A stretch of DNA of 64,000 nt, taken from Cannabis sativa. Its lineage: Eukaryota > Streptophyta > Magnoliopsida > Rosales > Cannabaceae. The notes below the pieces were generated by a model. It worked only from the letters and a program-made list of their open reading frames with translations. It did no database searches and was not told the origin of the DNA. The stretch's first letter is position 1, and every line of letters begins with the position of its first letter. The position numbers and the translations under genes were made by a program. This document shows positions 32,507 through 42,387 of the stretch, piece by piece. The stretch spans positions 34,485,280 through 34,549,279 of the forward strand of contig NC_083605.1 in the NCBI RefSeq assembly GCF_029168945.1, read 5' to 3'.

Positions 32507-35500
32507 TTCCGGTGGCACCCGCCCCCGCCGCCTGTGCCGAGATAGTGGTGGCGGCCCATAGATTGGAACCATTGTATGAGCGGTTCCGGAAGCAAGCACC
32601 TCCGGTATTCCTGGGAGGTCCGGATGTAATGAAAGCCGAGCAATGGCTGACGGTGATCACCAAGATACTGAATTTCATGGGTGTCACCGGTAACGATAGA
32701 GTGGTGTGCGCCACGTTTCAGTTCCAGGAGGACGCCCTGGTATGGTGGGACATGGTGTCTCAGATCCATGACGTCACCACCATGACCTGGGAAAGGTTCC
32801 AGGAACTCTTTAATGCGAAATACTACAATGAGGCGGTCAGAAGCGCCAAGAGGAAAGAGTTCGTTCACCTGACCCAGCGGGAGAACATGAGCGTCACTGA
32901 GTATACTACTCGGTTTGATCGGTTGGCGAGGTTAGCCTCGGGAATTGTGCCGAACGATTTCAGCAAGAAGGAGAAGTATCTTGACGGGTTGAATCCCAAG
33001 ATCAGGCATGATCTGATGATTACCACAGACGACAGCACCACCTATGCTCAGATGGTGGAGAAGGCACTGCGAGCTGAGGGCGCAGTGGGGTGTATGTCAG
33101 AATCAGCCAGTACTCCGGTGAGTGGCGGAGCTCCTACCCCTCCTGCATCAGGCTATAGCAGGGGGAGTAGTGGTTCGGCCATTGATCAGAGGAAGAGGGC
33201 ACCCACTGCTTCCGGTGGCTCGAGTCAGAACAAGAGGTTCCGGGGGAACCAGAACAGAGGGAGTCGTCCTGGTGGTACTGAGACCCGATTCTCCTATCCC
33301 GAGTGCCCTAGCTGCAAGAGGCACCATCGGGGTGAGTGCAAAGGTCAGGGATGCTTTCATTGTGGCATGCCCAGACACTTCAAGAGGGAATGTCCCCAGC
33401 TCCGACCAGAGGCACCGAGAGCTCCTGCGATACCCACTCCAGCCAGGGTATTCGCTATCACGCAGGCTGATGCAGATGCCAGCCCATCAGTTGTCACAGG
33501 TCAGCTTTTTATTAACAACTCGCTATATTCAGTGCTGTTTGATTCTGGGGCTACACATTCCTATGTGGCGGCCAGAGTCTTTAGTAAATTGGGTAGACCC
33601 TATGATAGATATGAATCAGGGTTTGGAACCCTGTTACCTGGCGGAGAATTGGTTATCTCCAATAGGTGGATTAGGTCTATGCCGATCAGGATAGATGGTA
33701 GAGAGTTAAGCGCTGATCTGATAGAGATGAGCTTAGTCGAATTTGATATTATTTTAGGAATGGATTTCCTATCTAAATATTCGGCGAGCATTGACTGTAA
33801 AAGGAAAATGGTGGTCTTCCAACCGGAAAGTGAAGAACTGTTTGTATTTGTGGGTTCAGTTCAGGGATCTCGGATCCCGGTGATCTCGGCTATGTCAGCG
33901 AGAGAATTGTTGCACGGCGGGTGCTTAGGGTTTCTGGCCGTGGTGGTGGACACCACTCGGCCAGACACCATTCGGCCAGAGGACATCAGAGTGGTTCGGG
34001 AATTTTTGGACGTTTTTCCCGAAGAACTTCCAGGGTTACCACCTCAGCGGGAGATTGATTTCGTGATTGACTTGGCACCAGGGGTGGAACCGGTTTCCAA
34101 AGCCCCGTATAGGATGGCTCCAGCTGAACTTAAGGAATTAAAGATTCAGCTCCAAGGGTTGCTTGACATAGGGTTCATTCGGCCCAGTGTGTCACCCTGG
34201 GGAGCCCCGGTTTTGTTCGTTAAGAAGAAGGATGGATCTATGAGGATGTGCATCGACTACAGGGAGTTGAACAAGCTGACGGTGAAGAATAAGTATCCAT
34301 TACCTAGGATCGATGACTTGTTCGATCAGCTTCAGGGGAAGACGGTCTTTTCTAAGATTGATCTCCGTTCGGGTTATCATCAGTTGAGAATCCGAGAGGA
34401 GGACATTCCGAAGACGGCTTTCCGCACTAGGTATGGACATTATGAGTTTCTGGTTATGTCATTCGAACTAACCAATGCTCCTGCAGCATTCATGGACCTG
34501 ATGAATAGAGTATTCAAGGATTTCCTCGATATCTGTGTGATTGTGTTTATCGACGACATCCTCGTGTACTCTCAATCAGAAGAGGAGCATGAGTTACATC
34601 TTCAGATGGTACTGCAACGACTTCGAGAACATAAGCTTTACGCCAAGTTCAAGAAATGTGAGTTCTGGCTATCTCAGGTGTCCTTCCTAGGGCACATTGT
34701 GAGTAAAGATGGGATCAAGGTGGATCCCGGGAAGATTGAATCCGTCAGGGATTGGCCGAGACCGAAGACAGTGACAGAGATCAGAAGCTTCTTGGGATTA
34801 GCTGGGTACTACCGTAGGTTCGTGGAGGGGTTCTCCAAAATTTCAATGCCCCTAACCGAGCTTACAAAGAAGAATCAGCAGTTTATTTGGTCAGATAGGT
34901 GCGAAGCTAGCTTTCAGGAGCTGAAGCAGAGGTTGATTACTGCTCCGGTGCTAGCTTTGCCTTCGGACAAGGAGAAGTTCGTAGTCTACTGTGACGCATC
35001 CAAACAGGGTTTGGGGTGTGTATTGATGCAAGCCGACCGGGTTATCGCTTATGCCTCCCGTCAGTTAAAGGATTATGAACAGCGATACCCGACTCATGAT
35101 TTAGAATTGGCCGCAGTGGTTTTTGCACTGAAGATTTGGCGGCATTACCTTTATGGGGAGAAGTGTGAGATCTATACCGACCATAAAAGTCTCAAGTATT
35201 TCTTTACTCAGAAAGATTTGAACATGAGACAAAGGCGTTGGTTGGAATTAGTGAAGGATTATGATTGTGAGATCCTCTATCATCCCGGAAAAGCCAATGT
35301 AGTGGCTGATGCCCTGAGCAGAAAGGGTCCCGGGCAAGTAGCTAATATGATTCAGATCTCACCTCAGCTAGCAGAGGATATGGTTAGATCCAGCATTGAG
35401 TTTGTGGTAGGTCAGCTTCACAACTTAACGCTGCAATCTGATCTATTGGAAAGAATAAAAGTCGCTCAGATGACAGATCCAGAGTTAGTGAAGATCCGAG

Positions 35501-36906
35501 ATGAGGTATTGGCTGGTCAAGCCAAAGACTTTTCGGTGTCAGATAGTGGGATGCTTTTGTATAAAGCCAGGGTTTGTGTTCCGAGCAGTGTGGAACTGAG
35601 AAATGAGATCTTTGAGGAGGCTCATTCTACCCCATATTCTCTACATCCCGGCACCACCAAGATGTACCAAGATTTGAAACCGTACTTCTGGTGGAGCGGT
35701 ATGAAGAAGAATTTGGTAGAATTCGTGTCGAGATGCCTCACTTGTCAGCAGATTAAGGCTGAACATCAGAGACCAGCAGGGTTGTTGCAGCCTCTAACCC
35801 TACCAGAATGGAAATGGGAGGATATTACGATGGATTTTGTGGTCGGGTTACCTAGGACCACGGGTTTGTATGATTCCATCTGGGTAGTGGTGGATCGATT
35901 TACGAAATCTGCTCATTTTCTGCCTGTTAGAACAACGTTCACAGTGGATCAGTTGGCAGAACTGTACGTCAGAGAGATAGTAAGACTTCACGGGGTACCA
36001 AAGTCTATAGTTTCGGACAGGGATCCGAAATTCACCTCCAAATTTTGGCAAAGTTTGCAACGGGCAATGGGTACAAAGCTAAAATTCAGTACAGCATTCC
36101 ATCCTCAGACAGATGGTCAGTCCGAAAGGACAATTCAGATATTGGAGGATATGTTGAGAGCCTGTGTTATGGACTTTGAAGGCTCATGGAGTAAATATCT
36201 ACCGTTGATAGAATTCTCTTACAACAACAGTTATCAGAGTACGATAGGGATGGCTCCCTATGAACTGTTGTACGGTAGGAAATGTAGATCCCCTATCCAC
36301 TGGGATGAGACAGGGGAGAGGAAATACCTGGGTCCAGAGTCAGTTCAGCGGACCAACGAGGCAATAGAGAAAATAAAAGCTAGAATGCTTGCCTCACAGA
36401 GCAGACAGAAGAGTTACGCAGATCCGAAACGCAGAGATGTTGAGTTCCGAGTAGGGGACCATGTGTTTTTACGAGTATCTCCGATGAAGGGGATTAAATG
36501 TTTCGGGAAAAGAGGCAAGTTATGCCCTAGATTTACAGGACCTTTTGAGATTCTCGAGAAGATAGGTCAAGTGGCATATCGGTTAGCATTGCCTCCAGCC
36601 TTATCAGCAGTGCACAACGTATTCCATGTCTCGATGTTGAGAAAATACGTTTCAGACCCCTCTCATATACTCAGTTATGAGAGTCTTCAGCTTCAGCAAG
36701 ATATGACATATGAGGAACAACCAGTGCAGATCCTGGATAGAAAGGATAAAGTCCTTCGGAATAAGACCATAGCATTGGTCAAGGTACTCTGGAGAAACAG
36801 CAAGGTGGAGGAAGCCACCTGGGAGCTAGAGTCAGATATGAGAGCTCAATATCCAGAGTTATTCAGGTTAGATTTCGGGGACGAAATCCTTTTAAGGGGG
36901 GGATAG
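32497..36906 (+). CDS. W gag-pol polyprotein (gag, protease, RT, RNase H, integrase, chromodomain-like tail)
   Basis: The 1,469-residue frame carries, in order: capsid-type gag (about 45-195); a [14 protein letters not shown] zinc knuckle (286-299); protease with DSG at 349; RT with FIDD (aspartates 686 and 687); RNase H with YCDAS at 833 and VADALSRKG; integrase zinc finger with CLTC at 1080; the D,D-35-E triad at 1113, 1174 and 1210; the VGDHVFLR C-terminal block; and a chromodomain-like tail (about 1406-1455, ATWELE...YPELF). That tail and the domain order point to the Tekay/Del chromovirus lineage. In RT the usual SFGLTNAP reads SFELTNAP. The frame stops at 36904-36906, within the polypurine tract. 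The first codon used here (GTG at 32497) is not a real start, because the protein should begin at 32219. Confidence 0.95.
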   Translation: MPIVPVAPAPAACAEIVVAAHRLEPLYERFRKQAPPVFLGGPDVMKAEQWLTVITKILNFMGVTGNDRVVCATFQFQEDALVWWDMVSQIHDVTTMTWERFQELFNAKYYNEAVRSAKRKEFVHLTQRENMSVTEYTTRFDRLARLASGIVPNDFSKKEKYLDGLNPKIRHDLMITTDDSTTYAQMVEKALRAEGAVGCMSESASTPVSGGAPTPPASGYSRGSSGSAIDQRKRAPTASGGSSQNKRFRGNQNRGSRPGGTETRFSYPECPSCKRHHRGECKGQGCFHCGMPRHFKRECPQLRPEAPRAPAIPTPARVFAITQADADASPSVVTGQLFINNSLYSVLFDSGATHSYVAARVFSKLGRPYDRYESGFGTLLPGGELVISNRWIRSMPIRIDGRELSADLIEMSLVEFDIILGMDFLSKYSASIDCKRKMVVFQPESEELFVFVGSVQGSRIPVISAMSARELLHGGCLGFLAVVVDTTRPDTIRPEDIRVVREFLDVFPEELPGLPPQREIDFVIDLAPGVEPVSKAPYRMAPAELKELKIQLQGLLDIGFIRPSVSPWGAPVLFVKKKDGSMRMCIDYRELNKLTVKNKYPLPRIDDLFDQLQGKTVFSKIDLRSGYHQLRIREEDIPKTAFRTRYGHYEFLVMSFELTNAPAAFMDLMNRVFKDFLDICVIVFIDDILVYSQSEEEHELHLQMVLQRLREHKLYAKFKKCEFWLSQVSFLGHIVSKDGIKVDPGKIESVRDWPRPKTVTEIRSFLGLAGYYRRFVEGFSKISMPLTELTKKNQQFIWSDRCEASFQELKQRLITAPVLALPSDKEKFVVYCDASKQGLGCVLMQADRVIAYASRQLKDYEQRYPTHDLELAAVVFALKIWRHYLYGEKCEIYTDHKSLKYFFTQKDLNMRQRRWLELVKDYDCEILYHPGKANVVADALSRKGPGQVANMIQISPQLAEDMVRSSIEFVVGQLHNLTLQSDLLERIKVAQMTDPELVKIRDEVLAGQAKDFSVSDSGMLLYKARVCVPSSVELRNEIFEEAHSTPYSLHPGTTKMYQDLKPYFWWSGMKKNLVEFVSRCLTCQQIKAEHQRPAGLLQPLTLPEWKWEDITMDFVVGLPRTTGLYDSIWVVVDRFTKSAHFLPVRTTFTVDQLAELYVREIVRLHGVPKSIVSDRDPKFTSKFWQSLQRAMGTKLKFSTAFHPQTDGQSERTIQILEDMLRACVMDFEGSWSKYLPLIEFSYNNSYQSTIGMAPYELLYGRKCRSPIHWDETGERKYLGPESVQRTNEAIEKIKARMLASQSRQKSYADPKRRDVEFRVGDHVFLRVSPMKGIKCFGKRGKLCPRFTGPFEILEKIGQVAYRLALPPALSAVHNVFHVSMLRKYVSDPSHILSYESLQLQQDMTYEEQPVQILDRKDKVLRNKTIALVKVLWRNSKVEEATWELESDMRAQYPELFRLDFGDEILLRGG

Positions 36907-36907
36907 T
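36893..36907 (+). promoter_or_regulatory. W polypurine tract
   Basis: TTAAGGGGGGATAGT directly precedes the 3' LTR. The same sequence is at the equivalent place in Z1 (19725-19739, minus strand). Confidence 0.9.
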
Positions 36908-39195
36908 TGTAAAGCCCGCTTAGTTAATTTGGAAATTATCAGTTGATTATGATTAATTATGAAATTATTTATAGCTATTTAAATAATTTATTATACTGTT
37001 ATTTATGTTATTCAGTATCTTGCATATTTTGCATTTCCGGTGTCCGGTATTTTGGAACTCGGCGTTTGGCTCAGTAGAAATCACAACTTAGTATGTTAGT
37101 AGTTTGGGGACGGGTTTTGGACATTGGGAATGTCGTGAATGGCCGGGAATTTAGAATTTCCCAAAATACCCCTTTAGTATGACTTATGTGATTTTATGGT
37201 GGAGGGGCAATTTGGTCTTTTTGCCCCATTAATGCTTTGTCTTATATGAGTTTATTAAATGAATTTAAATGGTTATTTTATTTTAATTAGTGGCTGAAAT
37301 AAATGGTTTAAGTGGCTTTATTCATTTACTCTTCTCATTTTCCACACTTAGCAAAATTTAGAAAAAAGCTTTGAAAAAGAAAATTCTCTCAACTCTTCTC
37401 TCTATTTCAGCTGAGGCATTAGGGTGCATGAAGCTGATTTTCTCTTTGATTTCCAAGCAAACTCTCATCCTTTCAAAGCATTCTTCAAGCTAGGTTAGCT
37501 TCTCTTGATTTTTCTTCTTTGAAATTATGAAAAAATGGTGAAATTTTGAGTATATGCATGCTTCTTGTGGCTGTGGTTATTGCTGTGTTTTGTTGTTGAT
37601 TTCTGAAGTGTAAAGCATGTCTAATTGAAGTTAATTAAGTGATTTTGAAAGCATGTTAGATAGGTTGTGCAAAGCTTTAAGTTTCTATGCAAAAGTTATG
37701 ATTTTTGGTGAAAATATTGTGAATCTGTTGCTGGGTTGTTGTGTATGATTTTATTTGATTTCAGAGGCTTATTCATGCATATTTGAGTAGAATTAACTAG
37801 GTTTGAATGCATGTTTGTGGGAATTGCTCAAGCTTGAGTTTAGAACTCAAAGCTTGAGCTTTAATGGCAAGTTGTGTATCTGTGAATTCTGGGTTAGTTT
37901 GATGCCTTAGATTTGTTCTTTGGGGTATTTAGAGCAGGTCTGGAAGGTTTGGAACCAATTGGGTTTGATTTGGTTGAGTTAGGAATTTTTGAAAAATTCC
38001 TGCGAGGAACCGGAATTCCGGTTGTGCAACCGGAATTCCGGATGGGTGTCCGGTAATTCCCGAACCGGAATTTGGGCAACCTGGTCTAGGTTGGGGAATT
38101 TTCAGAAACCCTAGTTTTCCCCGTTTTTATGTTTTAGGGGGTATTGCCATGCTTTTTATCGATAGGGAAACTTTTAGTTCCTAGTTTTAGTCCCCGGGAA
38201 GTGATTTAGCGTGTCACTTATAGCGTTGTGATTTTTATGGTTTAGGAGCCAGTAATCCGCCGCTCAGCTTCAGTTCGGTCGGGTTGACGGCACACTGAAA
38301 TCGGAATCCAAGTAAGATTAGTATAACAGTATGCATATGTAGATTACATGTTTAGCGTGCATGTAGGAAGCCTATTAGATTACATTAGTTGTATGTTGGC
38401 TTCGAACCATCCAACCCTGTCACGTCGGTACAGGCTGGAGTATGACCAGCAGCCGGAGTATGACCGGTTTGACCGATCAGGCTGACACTTGGTTGGTGGT
38501 TCCGTGCTATTGACGTATCCCGTCGGTACAGGCTGGAGTATGACCAGCAGTCGGAGTATGACCGGTTCGACCGATCAGGGGGACATAGTAACACGTCGGT
38601 ACAGGCTGGAGTATGACCAGCAGCCGGAGTATGACCGGTTCGACCGATCAGGTTGTTACGTGTCAATAGTACCGTCCCTATGAACGTTCAGAACTCAGTA
38701 CCATGTTGGACATGGCAGTAGTGGCTCAGTACCATGTTGGACATGGCAGTAGCGGGACTCAGTATCGTGTTGGACACGGCAGTTAGAATTATGTATGATA
38801 TTATTATGCTTTTCTTACTGAGTCTGTCGACTCACAGTTTACGTTTGTGTGTAGGTAAAGGCAAGGCTATAGCTGATGGACCGTGAGCGAGCTTATGAGA
38901 TTGTACATGTCGGGGCGGTTAGGCCTGGAGCGTACGATCCTCGGGACAGCAAGGCTGAATTTTTGTAACTGGTCGTTAGACGACTTTTATTTTTATGTAA
39001 TGGTTAAACAGTTAAATCTTTTTGTAAATGATTTTATAATCGGGATCCCGAGTCTTTTGTAATATGGTTTATAAGTTTAATTAAAAAGCAAAATTTTAAT
39101 TAATCACGTTTTTCCATAAACCTCGTTGATTAGCAACGAGCTGCACAGTACGTTTAAAAATCACGTAATTCGCCTAAGTTAGTTAGGGTGTTACA
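36908..39195 (+). repeat. 3' LTR of element W
   Basis: The 2,288-bp partner of 29648-31936. The three tandem units begin at 38423, 38521 and 38594 and are better preserved than in the 5' LTR. Part of the CCGG palindrome cluster is missing near 38060-38095. The hairpin units lie at 38694-38785. Confidence 0.96.
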
Positions 39196-39200
39196 TTGTT

Positions 39201-40083
39201 CTACTCACAGATTGTGTCCTACTTACGGACCTCGTCTTACTCATGGACCTCATCCTTGAGTGACTTGCAGATTTACTGGTTCCCGTGCTTTCTCGATCAT
39301 TAGCACGACGAGTACTCTCTCTTCCTCGAGATGATCGACTGTTGGTCCTTGAGCGCCCCGAGGTCACACATGCTTCTTCATGTCCTGTTCTTCCCCCCTA
39401 AGCGTGGTTTGTCGTATTTCCCCCACTAGGGTTCGTACTATCCCTCTCTATGGGTTCAGGAAGAACGCTGGTGATTCCTCGCTGGTGACCTACGTTCCCC
39501 TGGTTGTGTCACAGGATCTTCCTCATTTCCACGAGGAATTTCTTGCTCGTTAGTTTTTGGTTGCCTCCCATTCTTATTTCTATGAGAGGGTTCTAGCTGA
39601 TCATTTAGATTTTCAGGGGGAATCTCATTTTCCCCAGGTTGTTCTTCCTGAGCATTTTCCTGTCTCCTGATTCGTGAGCCACGAGGTCTGCCTCGTGGTC
39701 TTCTCACTCCAGGTTCAGGTTGATTTTGAGTGTTATTCCCCTGTGTCGCCCTAGCTGCGGCTGCATCACACTCTAATTCAGCGTTCCGCTGGTTTGCCTC
39801 CTCCAAGCGGCGCCTAAGATGGCAGTTTACCCTCACCTGTGGGTTGAGCACCTCTACGATGGGGCCCTTCATCTCTCACTCTGGGATTCTGGCCATTCCA
39901 TTGCTGAGTCCTCCTCAAACATGTCGTTCATGTACTAGGGCCAACCTCAGGTTGGGTCCTCTTGGAGCGTGTGGTCCGTTTAGACTGTAAGTTGGAAGGC
40001 CTTCTGGAGCCCATGGACTCCTTTCCAGGAAGGTGATGAGTTTCTTCATGTGGTGTGTTAGCGTTTTCTGGATTGTCAGCCAT
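39201..40083 (-). pseudogene. Element Y gag N-terminus
   Basis: Starting at ATG 40083 (MADNPENANTPHEETHH), the minus strand gives a low-complexity, arginine- and glutamine-rich gag head interrupted by a stop near 39928. A long open piece follows at 39872-39456 (LRRRLEEANQRNAELE, then RRPRGRPRGSR), and finally a six-residue RS-type repeat (RSMSKT, RSVSRT, QSVSRT) at the edge of W. Tat gag heads are commonly of this kind. The frames change at least twice. Confidence 0.75.
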
Positions 40084-40137
40084 GAAGGAGATTGTTTCGT
40101 ATATGTAAGGAGGATTTTTTCTGAGCTTTTTCACGAA

Positions 40138-40160
40138 GGCTCTCAATGAAAGCACCAAAC
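40138..40160 (-). promoter_or_regulatory. Element Y primer-binding site
   Basis: Immediately inside the 5' LTR the minus strand reads TTTGGTGCTTTCATTGAGAG. The second Tat-type element has nearly the same site at 57203-57222. I do not assign the tRNA. Confidence 0.75.
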
Positions 40161-41129
40161 TGTTAATGACGTTAAATAGATATGAGCCTTATAGTGAAAA
40201 ACTTGCACATAAAAACTATAGACTGTAAAAAAAAAGTATGAACACAATGGATTTTTTACGTGGTTTTGCAGTTAAAATTCTGCATAGTCCACGAGTCAAT
40301 CTTATTAGATTTTTGATATTGTTCTAGGGTCTTTTCTCTTATGAATTTTTCGTCCCTTTTTCAGTCTTACTTGCCTCTATTTATAATTGCATAGTCAGGC
40401 AGTTAATTATAGGGTTGACTGAAATCTTTACAACAATTATCCCCTGATATCGTGGGGTTTAATTACATATCACGTAAGATAAATGCAATTAATATTTGAA
40501 TATCACAAAGCTGTGATTAGTTCACTTTTACTGGGTCAAAATAATCGTGTATTAAATCGTTATAAATCATAGCGTTCTAGGATGTCTCAATAAGAACCCA
40601 GTACCAATGACCTTGATAGCAAGCTGGAGCTTTTCCCGTATCTTTCCATGGTTGATAATGTAAATCTCGTCGCTCCTGCGCTGAAGACATAACACTCCAT
40701 CTGACAATCGCAATTCTTGGCGACAAGGTGAACTTCTACAGTCATGCGCATGTCTTCCTATGACGAGATGGATGCCTCGCTATCAGTTGCTTCGGTTTAC
40801 CCGTCTGTTATACTTAGTCTGTATACTGTATATTATACGCTAAGTGTCTTCACGGTCATTATATCTCACTTACGTCTACTCATGCTTAACGAGGTTGAAG
40901 CCTCGCCTTGCGTATTCGTTGACGTATGCTTTCTCGCTAATGTATGAGGCAACAGTTTGTATATCCTTATCTCGCGTAAGACCTTATAGTCAGCAAATTG
41001 TAAATATACCCTGTCACTTACGCATTTATTGAGTTATTTCATTTTCAAATATAGTTAACATTTCATGCATTGATCCCTACTCCTTCCAATCTGACATGTG
41101 TCCAATGGTAGCGAATTTTGGGTATAACA
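40161..41129 (-). repeat. 5' LTR of element Y
   Basis: The 969-bp LTR runs on the minus strand from TGTTATACCC (41129) to ATTAACA (40161). A minus-strand TATA box (TTATAAATAGAGG) at 40374-40386 is the likely promoter. It matches 1377-4122 outside the solo LTR. The open frames 40744-40947 and 40844-41032 recur in that LTR and are not genes. Confidence 0.9.
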
Positions 41130-41773
41130 ATATTTTTATTATTATTGTTAGTATATATATTTTGGTGAATGGTATATGTATTTTTTATTATACGGTATTT
41201 TTTAAAAAAAAATAATATTTAACTTCTATTTTCTATTGTAATTTTGTTGACATGATATATAATTTTATTTGCATCTTATATATTTTTTTATTTTAATTTG
41301 TTGTTATTCTATATATATTTCTATTGTAAGGTATATATTTTTTGTTATATATAAGTTTTATTGTATAGTATATTATTTTATTTTAGATCATGCATGGTTA
41401 ATTTTTATTTTTTTATGTATAAAGGTGATATACAATTTTGTTAATAAGGAATATATAATTCTTTTAATAATATTACATTATTTTGTTTTATTTTTTATTG
41501 TAGGTATATATGTTTTGTTGTATGGTATATAATTTTTGGTGTCTATAGTATATTATTTATTTAAGATGATATTTAGTTTCTATTTTATTATATATAAATT
41601 TTTTTGTGTGTATACATATTTTAATAGTGATATATATAATTTTGTTAGCTTGATATATATTTTAGGAATATTAATTTAGTATTGTTATAATTTTTTTGTG
41701 TTATATAATTTTATTACTACATTATATTAATTTTTAATGATACGATATATCAAATACAGTTGCATATATTTAA
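41130..41773. repeat. AT-rich interspersed repeat, left part
   Basis: A very T-rich stretch with irregular recurrence of TATATATTTTTTG and GTATAT blocks. Its last 120 bp (from about 41652) match 61551-61658, and the sequence resumes at 42388. The single open frame here (41269-41532) is low-complexity. Confidence 0.6.
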
Positions 41774-42378
41774 GGCTAATTAGGATTTTTTTCCCCTGAA
41801 CTTTGACATGTACCAAATTATGCTCTCTGAACTTTTAAGATTTTTAAAAATTCTTCCTGAACTATTGAGATTATTAGATTTAAGGTCTTTTGTCTAATTT
41901 CATTTAATTTTATTATTCCAGTGATTGTTTATGTACTAAACCATGCTGAACTTTGACATGTACCAAATTATGCTCTCTGAACTTAAATCTAATTTCATTC
42001 TTCCTGAACTTTGACATGTACCAAATTATGCTCTCTGAACTTTTAAGATTTTTAAAAATTCTTCCTGAACTATTGAGATTATTAGATTTAAGGTCTTTTG
42101 TCTAATTTCATTTAATTTTATTATTCCAGTGATTGTTTATGTACTAAACCATGCTCCTCAGACTTTGATATGTACCAAATCATGACCCTTGAACTTTGAC
42201 ATGTACTAAATCATGCCCCTGAACTTTTATCCACGTTAGAATTTTTTTACTAAAATTGGACAAAAGTCTTTAAATTCAACAATCTCAATAGTTCAGGGGG
42301 CATTTTTAACGACCTTAAAAGTTCAAGGGGGCATGATTTGATACATGTAAAAGTTCGGGAGGAAAAAAATCCTAATCC
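41774..42378. mobile_element. Mutator-type MITE with internal tandem duplication, 9-bp TSD
   Basis: The ends are GGCTAATTAGGATTTTTTTCC and its inverted partner GGAAAAAAATCCTAATCC. The TSDs are TATATTTAA (41765-41773) and TATATCTAA (42379-42387), one mismatch apart. The related site at 61659-61667 is empty and reads TATATGTAA. A block starting TGAACTTTGACATGTACC occurs three times in the left half (about 41799, 41949, 42005), so this copy is longer (605 bp) than its relative at 26935-27329 (395 bp). Confidence 0.9.
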
Positions 42379-42387
42379 TATATCTAA

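Larger units (their letters stand above)
29648..39195 (+). mobile_element. Element W: nearly intact Tekay-type Ty3/gypsy retrotransposon
   Basis: A 9,548-bp element with LTRs at 29648-31936 and 36908-39195 and TTGTT at 29643-29647 and 39196-39200. Primer site, gag-pol frame and polypurine tract are in the expected order. The LTRs are nearly identical in AT-rich parts and differ mostly in a GC-rich stretch (31170-31620) and in the CCGG palindrome cluster, so the insertion looks young. One frameshift in early gag and one RT substitution (SFELTNAP) are the visible defects. Confidence 0.97.
1377..41129 (-). mobile_element. Element Y: Tat-type Ty3/gypsy retrotransposon, outer shell of the nest
   Basis: Y reads on the minus strand: 5' LTR 40161-41129, primer site just inside it, gag 40083 to 39201, 29647-29607 and 9639-9007, protease 8865-7886, RNase H and integrase 7564-5909, then a non-coding zone and a 3' LTR at 4122-1377. 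RNase H of this type, the order of domains and the primer site match the plant Tat lineage. Gag reads in one frame through the insertion sites of both X and W once those elements and one copy of each TSD are removed. Reverse transcriptase is missing, the 3' LTR has lost about 117 bp, and gag and integrase carry stops, so Y is long dead. The last bases of the 3' LTR are gone, so Y's own TSD cannot be checked. Confidence 0.88.

Noticed and set aside
32153..32868. Minus-strand frames of 135-148 residues opposite W gag
   Set aside because: They are shadows of the gag-pol frame; no similarity and no conservation in Z1.
29648..39195. Endogenous pararetrovirus instead of a retrotransposon
   Set aside because: Integrase with D-D-E, chromodomain-like tail, LTRs and 5-bp TSD are all present, and there is no movement or coat protein. 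It is a Ty3/gypsy retrotransposon.
41269..41532. 87-residue hydrophobic open frame that looks like a membrane protein
   Set aside because: It is a T-rich low-complexity stretch; phenylalanine, isoleucine and tyrosine come from composition.
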